A stretch of 64,000 nt of DNA from Synechococcus lacustris (lineage in GTDB: Bacteria; Cyanobacteriota; Cyanobacteriia; PCC-6307; Cyanobiaceae), in contig CAJAQB010000019.1 of the NCBI GenBank assembly GCA_903943975.1, positions 363,134 to 427,133 on the forward strand, read 5' to 3'. Under the pieces are notes generated by a model. The model was not told the DNA's origin and made no database searches. It saw only the letters and a list, made by a program, of their open reading frames with translations. Each line of letters starts with the position of its first letter. The first letter of the stretch is position 1. The translations under genes were made by a program, and so were the position numbers. Below, piece after piece: positions 18,137-29,000 of this stretch.

Positions 18137-19786
18137 ATGTCGATGTTCTGTTTCCAATGCCAGGAGGCGGCCCGGGCTGAGGGCTGCACGGTTCAGGGTG
18201 TTTGCGGCAAGAGCGCCAGCACCGCTGCCCTCCAAGACGCTTTGATGCATGGGGCCCGGGGCCTGGCCTGTTACAGCGCAGCGCTGAATGCAAATGCCAT
18301 CAGACCCCCGGCGGAGAGTGACGCCTGGTTGCGGCTAGCCCTGTTCACCACAATCACCAATGCAAATTTTGATGACGACGCCATTGAAGCCCAGATCAAA
18401 AGGGGCCTCGCCTGGCGCCTGAGCCTGCAACAGCTCTGCGCCGAGGCCGGTTTGGTGGTGCCCCTAGCCAGCAGCCATGCGGCCCGCTGGTGCCCCACCA
18501 GCCGCGCCGAAATGCTGGATTCGCCTGGGGAGACGGGGGTGCTTCGCACCAATGATGTTGAGCTGCGTTCCCTGAGGGAACTACTTAGCTATGGGCTCAA
18601 GGGTCTGGCCGCCTATATGCAGCATGGGGCGGAATTGGGTGCCCAGGACCCAACCCTCAATGCCTTCCTGGCCCGGGCACTGGCGGCCACCATTGATCCG
18701 GAGTTGGATGGACCTGCCCTAACCGGACTCGTGCTGGAAGCCGGTGCGAAGGCGGTGCAGGCGATGGCACTGCTTGATGGGGCAAATACCGGCCGTTATG
18801 GCGATCCTGTACAAACCAAAGTGCGAATTGGAGTGGGTACCCGACCGGGAATCCTGGTGTCTGGCCACGACCTGGCAGATCTGGAGGAATTGCTGAAGCA
18901 AAGCGTTGATGCCGGTGTGGACATATACACCCACAGCGAAATGCTAGCGGCCCACAGTTATCCAGAATTTCAAAAGTTCAGCCACCTCTATGGGAACTAT
19001 GGCAATGCTTGGTGGCAGCAACATAAAGAATTCAGCAGCTTTCATGGCCCGATCTTGTTCACAACCAACTGCATCGTCCCTCCGCCACAGGGAGCCAGCT
19101 ATGCAGACAAGGTCTTCACCACCGGTGCCGCAGGCTATCCAGGCTATTGTCACATCGAGAGAGATGCTACTGGCTGGAAGGATTTCTCAGCATTAATTGC
19201 ATTAGCAAAAACATGCGCTCCACCGGAAGCAATCGAGCAGGGCACAATCATTACTGGATTTGCCCATAGGCAAGTGGAACAACTGGCAGGCCCGATTCTG
19301 AAAGCAATTAAATCCGGTGCGATTAAACGATTTGTGGTGATGGCCGGCTGCGACGGCCGTCAGCCCCAGCGCAGTTACTACACGAACTTTGCCCAGCAGT
19401 TGCCGAAGGACCAAGTGATCCTTACGGCCGGCTGTGCCAAATACCGCTACAACAAGTTAGATCTAGGCGAAATCGGTGGCATTCCTCGCCTACTCGATGC
19501 CGGCCAATGCAACGACTCCTATAGCCTTGCCCTAACGGCACTTACCCTCAAAGAGGCCCTTGGCCTAGAAGACATAAACGAGCTACCAATCGACTACAAC
19601 ATTGCCTGGTATGAACAGAAGGCGGTGATTGTACTGCTTGCCCTACTTCACTTAGGCGTAAAAAATATTCAACTTGGACCAAGCCTACCGGCTTTTCTGT
19701 CCCCAGGTGTAGCAAAGCTACTGGAGGACAAGTTTGGCCTCTCTGGCATTCAGGAGAACGGAATTCAAGCTTACTCAATAACATAA
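18137..19786 (+). CDS. hcp: Hydroxylamine reductase / hybrid cluster protein
   Basis: A 549-residue Hcp. The N-terminal Cys cluster is visible as [15 protein letters not shown] plus VCGKSA and should bind the cubane cluster. The hybrid-cluster ligands lie in conserved blocks such as [48 protein letters not shown] and GQCNDSYS. The protein reduces hydroxylamine and, in enterobacteria, NO, and protects against nitrosative stress. It is oxygen-sensitive, so its presence suggests exposure to low oxygen or to nitrite/NO. It is divergent from a Crp/Fnr regulator and is followed by a strong hairpin at 19,804. No hcr reductase gene is adjacent. Confidence 0.95.
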   Translation: MSMFCFQCQEAARAEGCTVQGVCGKSASTAALQDALMHGARGLACYSAALNANAIRPPAESDAWLRLALFTTITNANFDDDAIEAQIKRGLAWRLSLQQLCAEAGLVVPLASSHAARWCPTSRAEMLDSPGETGVLRTNDVELRSLRELLSYGLKGLAAYMQHGAELGAQDPTLNAFLARALAATIDPELDGPALTGLVLEAGAKAVQAMALLDGANTGRYGDPVQTKVRIGVGTRPGILVSGHDLADLEELLKQSVDAGVDIYTHSEMLAAHSYPEFQKFSHLYGNYGNAWWQQHKEFSSFHGPILFTTNCIVPPPQGASYADKVFTTGAAGYPGYCHIERDATGWKDFSALIALAKTCAPPEAIEQGTIITGFAHRQVEQLAGPILKAIKSGAIKRFVVMAGCDGRQPQRSYYTNFAQQLPKDQVILTAGCAKYRYNKLDLGEIGGIPRLLDAGQCNDSYSLALTALTLKEALGLEDINELPIDYNIAWYEQKAVIVLLALLHLGVKNIQLGPSLPAFLSPGVAKLLEDKFGLSGIQENGIQAYSIT

Positions 19787-19803
19787 ATAATATCAAAATC
19801 AAA

Positions 19804-19831
19804 CCTGCCGACTGGTTAAACCATCGGCAGG
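19804..19831. terminator. Strong hairpin between convergent hcp and a small gene
   Basis: CCTGCCGA and TCGGCAGG pair, and the inner bases extend the stem (ACTGGT/ACCA region) around a short loop. On the minus strand the hairpin is followed by a T-rich tail (TTTGATTTTG), so it is a good terminator for the minus-strand gene at 19,955. For hcp the tail is less T-rich, but the stem may still stop or protect the transcript. Confidence 0.65.
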
Positions 19832-19954
19832 CCCAAAGCAGGGCCTCCGCCTAAGCCATGGATTCCACTCAATGGAAATGCCAGGCAGAATCCTTAAATT
19901 CAATTGCTGTAAGAAGAGCAAGCGATTGCATTGCAACTGCAAATTAAGCAGAAT

Positions 19955-20233
19955 TTAATTCTGCTCAGCATCAAGTTTCTGATTATCGCTCCAACGACCA
20001 ACTCCGTAGGTTTTCACCCATGGATGCCCACCTGGGCTAGTATCACAAGTAATGGTGCCATCGGCCAGGGTAAGGCAATCAACCTCAAGCTGACTATTGG
20101 GATTCCAAGGGTCCTGGTGATAGATGGTTGCCTGTGCAAGATCAAACTTGAAAGGGTGTGCTGGTTGCAGTAGCGTAACTAAAGCCAGAAAACCCGGTAC
20201 AAGTGTAGTCATTGGAAGCCCTATTGGAAGCAT
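19955..20233 (-). CDS. Small exported protein, unknown function
   Basis: 92 residues. The N-terminus (MTTLVPGFLALVTLLQPAHP from Met8) reads as a signal peptide. The remainder is polar with two Cys (VDCLTL and ITCDTS) spaced to allow one disulfide, and it ends in an acidic tail. I do not recognise the family. Support comes from the clear signal-peptide layout and the terminator-like hairpin downstream at 19,804-19,831. It has no obvious partner; hcp is convergent to it and the PPTase gene lies upstream on the same strand. Confidence 0.5.
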   Translation of the reverse strand: MLPIGLPMTTLVPGFLALVTLLQPAHPFKFDLAQATIYHQDPWNPNSQLEVDCLTLADGTITCDTSPGGHPWVKTYGVGRWSDNQKLDAEQN

Positions 20234-20433
20234 AGGTCATGGCTCCTGAAGGTATAGATCCTAGCTCTTCAAAGCCTAGATATCGTTGACAATACTATAA
20301 TAGAAAAACTGACTATTGAAGCAATTCTTGCCAGCACTGCCACACAAACAATAACAATACAAGTGTGCCCAGAAATAAATCAGACACAGCAAACCAATCT
20401 CTCTCTGCCCCTAGGCCATCTAAGGAACTACAA

Positions 20434-21207
20434 TCAACTCAAATCCAAGCAAGCCAGCGCACCACAGTAGCCAGCTTCCATGGTCAGGTCCCACTGCCGC
20501 AGTACCCTATTTGATGCTCCCTGCCGAAGCCTTCGGGCCTCAAGGGCTTCAAGTCCTGCTAGGCCATGGCCCAAGCACTTGAGCTCCGCCTCGAGCCTGC
20601 ACCAATAGAGCAGCATCTTGGCGGAGCGCTGCTGTGGCGGCAACTCCTGCAGGGCAGCGAGTTCAGCGGCACTAAGCACCCGTTGGGCGAGCCGTTCCCA
20701 GTGGCAGCTGCGATTAAGTCTTTCCACATCCACCCCCACCGCAAGGCTGGGGTGGAGCGCTAACAAAACCAGATCACCGGCATGGGAGATGTTGAAATGC
20801 GGTGGCAACTCTATGGAATCAACAACAAACACAGGCTTACCGTGGCTAGTACACTGGATAAGCAGCTTCTGGGGATCAAGATCAAGTAGTTGAGCCAACA
20901 GGATCCGCAATCCAGCCCTACCAAGTAGAAAGCGCTGTCTATCCTCCTGGCGACGAAAAGCCCCATGGTGAAGTTGTTCCTCTGCACTCAAATGTTCATT
21001 AAATAAGCGCTGATAATCGTGATCATTCAGAATCTGGCGATTGATTTGCAGAACAATCGGAGGATCATGGTGGTCAAGACTAAGGGCAGCCCTGGCTTCG
21101 CTGGGTAGCACGGCCCTCGGATCCCAAGGTAGCGGCTGCAACTTTTTCACCAGATGCTCCAAGCACTCCAGGGGGGCACGCCTTAAGTAGACTACCCCCC
21201 AGGTCAA
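20434..21207 (-). CDS. 4'-phosphopantetheinyl transferase (Sfp/HetI type)
   Basis: A 257-residue Sfp-type transferase. The three family motifs are present: FNISHAGDLVLLAL, VGVDVERL with the Mg-binding Asp and Glu, and the C-terminal WCRLEAELKCLGHGL. The enzyme moves phosphopantetheine from CoA onto a conserved Ser of acyl carrier domains. The usual third motif is W-x-x-K-E-A-x-x-K; here the first Lys is Leu, while the Glu and the second Lys remain. It lies about 9 kb from the PKS cluster and could activate both the stand-alone ACP and the PKS carrier domain. It may also serve fatty-acid ACP, since these cyanobacteria usually have only one such enzyme. Confidence 0.88.
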   Translation of the reverse strand: MTWGVVYLRRAPLECLEHLVKKLQPLPWDPRAVLPSEARAALSLDHHDPPIVLQINRQILNDHDYQRLFNEHLSAEEQLHHGAFRRQEDRQRFLLGRAGLRILLAQLLDLDPQKLLIQCTSHGKPVFVVDSIELPPHFNISHAGDLVLLALHPSLAVGVDVERLNRSCHWERLAQRVLSAAELAALQELPPQQRSAKMLLYWCRLEAELKCLGHGLAGLEALEARRLRQGASNRVLRQWDLTMEAGYCGALACLDLS

Positions 21208-21537
21208 AGCCCTGGGGGGATCCAGGCCGAAAGGTTAGGCATCGAATTAGATCACTTTAAAATTGCTGACTTTAAGTTGAACAGGTAATACAATAACCGC
21301 TCTAAGAATACTATATCGCGAACTGGGGGCAATGGGATTTAGAGCGGCCTGACAATGAATTTGCAGCCACTAGTACTTGCAAATTAACATTCAGCATACC
21401 TCGCACAGTTTAGGTATTCCAGGAAACCCTTAGCGCTACTCGACGTTCTGAAAAGCAGGAGATTGTGCATACAAATTTCAGCCGATTTTGTACGGATGGC
21501 GAGGTGAGCTGACCATAGGAGTGGTGGGATATAAGAT
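21208..21537. other. 330-base intergenic region, nothing recognised
   Basis: This separates the PPTase gene (same strand, downstream) from the large RTX gene. No credible open frame or RNA fold is visible. The PPTase promoter should lie in the left part. Confidence 0.5.
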
Positions 21538-24500
21538 TCAGACAAGTACGAAATCGGCAGATTTGAACTTATCAGGTGTGAGGCCGATGACTTCAACGAG
21601 AGGAGCAAAGCTCTCGTTCCTGCCGTAGTAGCCGATGATAGTGCTGTTAGCTGTGCTGTCACCTTGGACGGAGGAGACACCATAAAAGATCAGGTCCTGA
21701 TAGCGGAGACCATCGCGCAGACCGATCTGATCGATGTTGGAACCAAATTCCCACCACTGGCCTGAGTTTTTGAAGTCGTAGATGGTGTCGATGGTGCCCG
21801 GTGAGATGTAGGGAATGCCGTTGGTCTCACCAATGAAGATGGTGTTGCTGGATCCACTAGTACTGCCAGGGGTAAAGCCACTGACTCGACCGCCGGTAAT
21901 CGGATCCTTGGAGAAAACAAACAGATCCTTGCCATTACCTCCATAGAGGTTGTCGGCACCGAATCCACCCTCAATCCAATCATTCCCCAATCCACCTTTT
22001 AGCGTATCAATGCCGACACCACCCTTGAGAATATCGTTGCCTTCATCGCCGCTAAGAAGATCATCGCCTGAACCACCGTCGAGAGAATCGACGCCGTCAT
22101 TTCCATAGATAGAATCGTTATCGTTGCCACCGGAGAGCTGATCATCACCGTTGCCACCGAAAAGGCGATCAGTTCCGTCCTCACCGAAGATGCGGTCGTT
22201 GCCATCACCGCCGGTGAGCTCGTCGAAACCATCGCCGCCATAAATGAAGTCGTCACCGGCGTCGCCGAAGAGGTTGTCGCGCCCATCACCGCCATAGACA
22301 TTGTCGTTGCCATCACCAGCGCGGATGACGTCGTTGCCATTGCCTCCATACAGGAGGTCATCGCCACCACGCCCGAAGATTTGATCGTCCCCAGCGAAGC
22401 CCTCAATCTTGTTGGCGCCGTTGGTACCCCAAAGCTGGTCAACGAACAGGGACCCCTCAATGTTCTCAACGTTGATCAGGGTGTCGCCGCGGGCATCTCC
22501 TGAGTATCCGTTGCCCTGGGTGTAGAGGGAGATACCCAAGAGATTGACATCTATAATGCCGACATCAACGACCACACCGAAGTCGGATTGGAGGTAGGAG
22601 GTAGTGTCGATGCCATTACCGCCATCAATATAATCCCCACCTTTGCCGCCTACGATGTAGTCGTCACCATCCCCCGCGGTTATGCGGTCGTCACCTGCTT
22701 CTCCGTAGAGAGTGTCGTTACCACCAAGGCCTGAGATGGTGTCGTTGCCCGTGCCACCCCAGATGCTGTTGGCTTTGTCATCACCGTTGAGGGTATCGGC
22801 AAAATTAGAACCAATCAAGTTCTCAATGCTGATGAGGGTGTCAAAATTCCCATAGCCATCAAATCCATAGCCAAAGCCAGGATTAAAGATGTTGCCGAGG
22901 CTGATATTGACAGGCCCAGGGTCGTTTGCATAGGTGGCCGTATCGCTACCGCCATCGCCAATGAGGATGTCGTTTCCAGCATTGCCCTCAAGCAGATCAT
23001 CTCCCTCAGGTCCGCCATTGATGATCAACTCACCAGCCTCAGTCAGCAACAGGAACCTGCCGACAGACCCAACAGTGTCAGGATCCAATTGAATCTTTGA
23101 CCCCGGAGGAAGTATGTAATCACCAGCAATAATGTCATCACCTGAACCACCAACGAGGGTGTCGTTGTCAGCACCGCCAAGGAGAGTGTCGCTGCCGTCT
23201 TCGCCGTAGACGAGGTCCTGCCCCTTATCGCCGAAGGCAACGTCATCACCGGATCCGGAGTAGATGGTATCGTTGCCCTCATTGCCAGAGCCGATCAGCA
23301 GTTTGATGTCCGGCAGGGTGAAGACGTCATTGCTGAAGAAGGCGCCACTTTCAGGCAACAAGACATCGCTCAGGAGAGCGTTGCTACTGGGGCCAGACAG
23401 GGGGATCGTGATGGGGGAATTGATCTGCAATCCAAAGAAATAATCTCCAAGGATAAAGTCATTGCCGTCACCACCATAGATCAGGTCACCAAGACCACCA
23501 CCAATGATCACATCCTCACCAGCACCACCGTCGATAGTGTCAACCCCATCCGATCCGTAGGCATTGGGTGCCAGGAGATCACCAATCAGGGTGTCGTCAC
23601 CAAGCCCTCCAGCAATGGAATCAGAGTTGGCTCCACCAAGAACAAAGTCATTATTATCTCCACCATCAAGTAGATCAAAGCCATTGTCTCCGATGATTAC
23701 ATCATCACCAATGCCCCCATTGATAGTGTCATTCCCTTCGTTGCCTGAACCAATTGGAATTGAGGAGACGGCATTAAATCCTGCAGGAAGTTCACCCAAG
23801 TCAAGGGGAACCGAAATATCAAAAAGTCCAAGTAAATAATCGCCGAGAAGGACATCATCGCCATCTCCACCTGTGATGGAGTCTCCAGCGCCGCCGCCAA
23901 GAATGAAGTCACTGCCCAGATCTCCGTTTAGCACATCGGCTCCATCTGCTGCACCCTGGAAATTGGGGCTGAGGAAATCACCAAGGATAATGTCGTTGCC
24001 AGAACCACCATTGATGAGATCGGCTCCAGCCCCACCGATGCCGGTATCGTTGCCAGAATCAAGATTCAGGGTATCGGAGCCGTTGTCACCGATGGCGATA
24101 TCATTGCCGGCACCACCATTTAGGATGTCCGAGCCCTCATTTCCGGAGCCGATCGTCAGAAAGGTATTGTTTGCAAACAGCTGAATCGAGATGTCGGTGA
24201 CAGCAAGCTCACCTGGTACACCAGGAACAATAGGGGGAATATTACTTGGAACCTTAATGATGGTTTCGGGCGTATCTAGGCGAATGCTGCCTGAGAAGAG
24301 TCCGAGGAAATAGTCGCCTAGCAGAATATCATCACCATCTCCACCATTTAGTGTATCGCCCAAGCCTCCGCCAACAAGAAAGTCGCCGCCCTCGTTGCCG
24401 TTTAATGTGTCTCCACCATCTGCCCCTGCAAAGTTAGGAGCTAGCGAGTCACCGAAGATGACATCATTGCCTAGGCCACCACTGAGAATATCGCTTCCAG

Positions 24501-25323
24501 CGAATCCAAGAATTAGGTCATCACCGGAATCACCATTGACAGTGTCATTGCCCCTGTCTGCAATAATTGTGTCCCTACCGCTACCACCAAAAATCAAATC
24601 ATTACCTTCGTTGCCAGATCCCAGTTCAATTGAATCAGTATAGACGATATTGGCATAATAATTGTAAGATCCACCAGAACCTAAAAAGGAGAAACTGTCC
24701 GAGCCTTGGGCAATGCGCCGGTTGATATTAATCGGAATCACAGCATTCGCAAGACCAAGGAAGAAATCGCCAAGGATCAAGTCGTCTCCCTCATCACCTC
24801 GCAACACATCTCCACTACCACCACCGATCAACACATCATTGCCTGTGCCACCGCTTAGGCTATCGGATCCATCAGTTCCACCTTCATTGGACTTCAGGCC
24901 ATCTCCGATAAGTACATCATCACCCCCTAATCCAAGAATATCATCAGCACCTCCAAAGCCAACAAGAAAATCATTGGGTGAATTTTCAAGATCAAAAGAA
25001 ATTGGATCAATCGCTGGATCCGAACCAGGTACATTAATTGTTATATTACCGTCAAATTCACTTGGAATATTAATAACCTTTGAGACAGATGGAAGCACAA
25101 ATGGCTGAACAGAGGAGGTACTATTTCCCACAAGAGTATTACCCAGCAAGGCACTAGCAGGGCTATCCGCTAAAACAATATCAGGCAGATCAGCCAAGGC
25201 AAAAGGTATAGGGGTAAGGAGATCGGTATCAACAACCTCATCAGCCTCAATTACATTAAAATTGACTATCCGCAAGAATCCCGTAATTGCCGCATTCTTG
25301 TAGACCAAATCAAAGAATGACAT
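21538..25323 (-). CDS. Large RTX calcium-binding repeat protein
   Basis: 1261 residues, dominated by nonapeptide repeats of GGxGxDxLx type from about residue 130 to 1120. These fold as calcium-filled parallel beta rolls. The N-terminal 110 residues are unlike RTX and rich in Val/Leu/Ile, with no Sec signal. The last 140 residues (from DLFVFSKDP) resemble the C-terminal region that directs type I secretion of hemolysin-type proteins, ending in a hydrophobic FKSADFVLV. The middle holds four long repeated modules of 130-155 residues, each with GSGNEG, PNxxGxDG and GDYxLGLF landmarks. No enzyme domain was seen, so a surface or matrix role is likely. No type I exporter genes lie in the window. Confidence 0.9.
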   Translation of the reverse strand: MSFFDLVYKNAAITGFLRIVNFNVIEADEVVDTDLLTPIPFALADLPDIVLADSPASALLGNTLVGNSTSSVQPFVLPSVSKVINIPSEFDGNITINVPGSDPAIDPISFDLENSPNDFLVGFGGADDILGLGGDDVLIGDGLKSNEGGTDGSDSLSGGTGNDVLIGGGSGDVLRGDEGDDLILGDFFLGLANAVIPININRRIAQGSDSFSFLGSGGSYNYYANIVYTDSIELGSGNEGNDLIFGGSGRDTIIADRGNDTVNGDSGDDLILGFAGSDILSGGLGNDVIFGDSLAPNFAGADGGDTLNGNEGGDFLVGGGLGDTLNGGDGDDILLGDYFLGLFSGSIRLDTPETIIKVPSNIPPIVPGVPGELAVTDISIQLFANNTFLTIGSGNEGSDILNGGAGNDIAIGDNGSDTLNLDSGNDTGIGGAGADLINGGSGNDIILGDFLSPNFQGAADGADVLNGDLGSDFILGGGAGDSITGGDGDDVLLGDYLLGLFDISVPLDLGELPAGFNAVSSIPIGSGNEGNDTINGGIGDDVIIGDNGFDLLDGGDNNDFVLGGANSDSIAGGLGDDTLIGDLLAPNAYGSDGVDTIDGGAGEDVIIGGGLGDLIYGGDGNDFILGDYFFGLQINSPITIPLSGPSSNALLSDVLLPESGAFFSNDVFTLPDIKLLIGSGNEGNDTIYSGSGDDVAFGDKGQDLVYGEDGSDTLLGGADNDTLVGGSGDDIIAGDYILPPGSKIQLDPDTVGSVGRFLLLTEAGELIINGGPEGDDLLEGNAGNDILIGDGGSDTATYANDPGPVNISLGNIFNPGFGYGFDGYGNFDTLISIENLIGSNFADTLNGDDKANSIWGGTGNDTISGLGGNDTLYGEAGDDRITAGDGDDYIVGGKGGDYIDGGNGIDTTSYLQSDFGVVVDVGIIDVNLLGISLYTQGNGYSGDARGDTLINVENIEGSLFVDQLWGTNGANKIEGFAGDDQIFGRGGDDLLYGGNGNDVIRAGDGNDNVYGGDGRDNLFGDAGDDFIYGGDGFDELTGGDGNDRIFGEDGTDRLFGGNGDDQLSGGNDNDSIYGNDGVDSLDGGSGDDLLSGDEGNDILKGGVGIDTLKGGLGNDWIEGGFGADNLYGGNGKDLFVFSKDPITGGRVSGFTPGSTSGSSNTIFIGETNGIPYISPGTIDTIYDFKNSGQWWEFGSNIDQIGLRDGLRYQDLIFYGVSSVQGDSTANSTIIGYYGRNESFAPLVEVIGLTPDKFKSADFVLV
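23040..24900 (-). repeat. Higher-order repeat: about four RTX modules of 400-470 bases
   Basis: Copies of the sequence encoding GSGNEG occur near 24,610, 24,136, 23,740 and 23,282, giving spacings of roughly 470, 400 and 460 bases. Between them, each module repeats SPNF/APNF-type then GDYFLGLF-type landmarks and one variable non-RTX insert of 20-50 residues. Copies are diverged, so the duplications are not recent. Confidence 0.75.
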
Positions 25324-26029
25324 TGGAAACCCTCAAGATGACAGGACGCGCAAGAATTGATGGATGCCCAAAGGGAAACATCAGTGCCACTATTAAACCA
25401 AGAAAAAATGGCTAACGGAAATACAGACGCAAATACGGCGCATAATTACAGCCCGACAAGATAAATTCGATATCAACAAAAAAAAGAAAGATTAGCATAT
25501 CACCCTCAGCAGATATGATGATGAAAATTCCATGAATCATGATGCAGTTAGCAAACGTTACTACCCAGTAAAAAAAAATTATTCCCATCTGCCGTAGTGA
25601 ATGCTAAGAAACATTAATCCTCATGAGGCGACAAGTCTGACACTACAACCAAGCAATTTGAGCGATCCACGAAGATAAGGCAGGGGCACACGCCAACATA
25701 GGTAAAACTAAGCACCTAGAGGGTATCCGCTCACCGCGTTGGCAATGCGTATCCACCATCCGCAGGTGTATTTAGATATTTGCTGACGGGTCAAAATACA
25801 GTTCTGCTGCAATTACAATCGACCAATTATGCCATTTCCTGATGGTGCATGGGCGGAAACAAGAGCAGCTGCAAAATAAACAGCTGCAACACGATTTGAG
25901 CGCTAGCCACCTAGCTTTCTAGTGTTGAAATGAGATCACAGATCAGACTAACCCACCATCAATCAAGGGGGCTAAATCATTAATATTAATCAAGGCTGGC
26001 AAGAATGCCGTAGGTATACTAAATTCAAA
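25324..26029. other. 706-base AT-rich intergenic region upstream of the RTX gene
   Basis: No credible open reading frame on either strand. A short palindrome ATTAATATTAAT is present at about 25,979-25,990, and there are several A-tracts. It must contain the promoter of the RTX gene and the 3' end of the propeller/cadherin gene transcript. I could not identify an RNA or a transcription factor site. Confidence 0.5.
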
Positions 26030-29000
26030 TCAAAAGACGATGCTGGTTCCAGTGATTTGGAAATGCCCAGTAGTAAATTTGTGCGTATCACCAAACTCAG
26101 CAGCACTTCCAAGAAACTCAAAACCGATTAACTTCATATTGCTTTTCCCATTGCTAAGCCAAAAACAACTTGCATGGGAGCTAAGATCATAAATACCATC
26201 ACCAAGTAAAAGGGTATCATTTCCATTGCCACCATCAAAAGTTCCAGACCCAAATCCAGAAAGTCTATCATTTCCATTGCCTAAATTTACTGTACCCTTG
26301 CCACCATACCCACCATCTAGGCCATTCACAAAATCGTCACCATTGCCTGTGTCAAGTAAACCAGAATTATAAATACCATATTTAGAGCCAACTCCAGTAA
26401 TGATATCATTGCCTGCATCGGTATAAAGACGCCCCTTGATATTTATTCCCTCATCTGGGCCAATTCCCAAAATGCTATCATCGCCACCTTTTGTCCTTAC
26501 GGTTGCTTGTGTTGCAACTATAATGCCATCAGAAAGACTCTCAACCTTATCAAGGGAATCGTGCCAACGGCCTGACAAAGAATCACTAGATACAATCCAG
26601 CCCGAATTAGTAAGCTTGGTGGGCTGATCGCAGACATTCTCAATCAGCAAAGTGAATTCACAACTAGCATCAGGAATGCCACCAACAGTTGGGTCGTCAA
26701 CAGTTAGAATGACATTGTAAACAGATTGCTTCTCATAGTCAAACTTATAATCAGGCTTTAAATACAAATTACCCGCCTTAACCTTAAAATATTTAGCGTC
26801 AGCACCTGTTAGCTTGACATTCTCCGAGCCCATTGCATCATCAATAATGCTAAAATCAGTAAGCAGAAGCTGATCATGGGAACATGTATCTTCTCGTAAG
26901 CTATAAGAATCTCTTCCAAGCACAAGAGCTGTAGGAGCTTCATTGATGTCTGTCAAATCAACAAATAAATTAGCCTGCAAGTCAGGAGAACCACCGACAG
27001 ACTCATCATCAACAAGAATCTCGAAATTAAGGTGAGATTTAGCCTCGTAATCCAAAGTTGATCCTTTTTTTATAAAAATATCATTGCCTACTACTTCAAG
27101 CAAATCCCTATCATCACCGGCAAGTTTAATTAGATTCGCGCCGAAACCATCATCAGAAATATCAATGGTTGCAATCCGAATAGATTCCAGAGTGGAGGAA
27201 TTTTCCGGAATATTTGAAATTACATTCAAGATAGAGAGAGCAGTTGGAGGCAAGTTTGGCAAATAGGGGGCAAGCAAAATTTCAAGCATATCTTTTAGTG
27301 TGTCATCCTGCAGCACTTGATCAATGCCAATACCCAAGAGCTGGCTAAGGTATGCAACAGCTACTTGCGTAATAGATTCAACATTGAGATGACCCCCTAG
27401 ATCAACAGGTAAATCTGTCAAACCATCAGAAATAATATAATTTGCCTGCTGATTATCAGTGAATCCAAAATCTAGCAATGTTCCTGACTGAGAATCAAAG
27501 CTAGCAACAAAGGAATCGAATAAACCTTGATTATACGAGCCCAAACTTCCATCAGTAATACCAGTTACAAATATAATCCCATCAGATGTAACCGCAAGAT
27601 CGTATGCCTGGTCGTTGCCATGACTACCAAACTGTTGCCGCCAACGTTCATCACCATCCGTAGTAAACTTAGCCAGCCAGGCATCAACACCTCCATTCAT
27701 GGAGCCATTAGCAAATTCCCCATCTGTAAATCCTGTAATAAAAATATTATCATTACTGTCAACCTCAAGAGCAAATCCCTCATCGTCACCTGATGAGCCA
27801 AACTGACGCAACCAAATTTGATCACCATCGCTCGAATATTTGGCAAGCCAAGCGTCATAAGAGCCTAAATTTGGATGATCTCCGCTAAAACTTCCAAGCG
27901 TCCAGCCACCAACCAGTACATTACCCTCGGAATCTGTATCTACTCCCCATATCCAATCATAATCGTTAGTACCTATTTGCCTAATCCAATCTAGATTACC
28001 AGCAGAATCATGCTTGCTAAGCCAGCCATCATATAAGCTAGCTGCACTACCGGCAAAATCCGAAGTAGTAAACCCGGCTCGGTAGAAATTTCCGCTAACA
28101 TCAACAGCAGAGTTATATGCTTCATCGAAATCAAGAGCATTTGGCATTCCTAACTGCTGATACCAAATTTGGCTACCATCAGGATTATATTTGGCTGCAA
28201 AATTGTCTGTTGAAAGTGGGAACAAAGAATCTGGCGGTGTAGGAACATCTGCCACACCGGAAACGTAGAGAAAGCCAGAAGCATCAATATCAATTCCATA
28301 GCTACCCGCTGGACTTCCAAAACCATTCCCTTTAATTTTATTTAGCCAAAGTTGATTTCCTCCCTCATCAAACTTTGCAATCCATGCATCTGAATTAATT
28401 CCAACCAAGGCTCCACCCAGATCGCCCTGGCTACTGCCCACCAGGTAAAGGTTTCCATCAGTATCAGTTACAGCACTATATACAGCATCTGTTTCCTTTG
28501 TACCAAATTGATGGCTATAAAGAAGGTCGCCACTGGCATCATATTTATTAATAAAAATATCTCTCAAACCAGAATTAATGCCACCAATCTCAGCCGTGGT
28601 AGTACCCATAACGTAGAGATTGCCCTTTGCATCACTAGTGATAGTGTCAGTAATCTCTAGCCCAGCGGTGCCAATCTGGACGATCTTAGAATTGGTAATA
28701 CCTGCTGGAGAATAGCCACTATACTTGAAATAATCCTGATGTAAATCAAGTGCTGGGCCAGGTATAATTGCTACAACATCCGACAATCCAATATTGAATT
28801 CTGGAAATAATGGCTGCTGATATATTAACACTGACGCCAGGCCAAAAAGATCAATAACTGAGTAATCCGATGGACTGCCATGAAGCTGAATAAAATCCTT
28901 GGCAGGGTTAAAATCAGCCACAAGTGCAACATTGTTCAATCCAAAAATCCACGGATTACCATTTGTGTAATATGCCGATCGCCAGTCGCCTAGAATAAAC

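Noticed and set aside
23040..24900. Repeated DNA resembling a CRISPR array at first glance
   Set aside because: The repeats are in frame, encode GGxGxD units, and are degenerate with no fixed repeat/spacer lengths.
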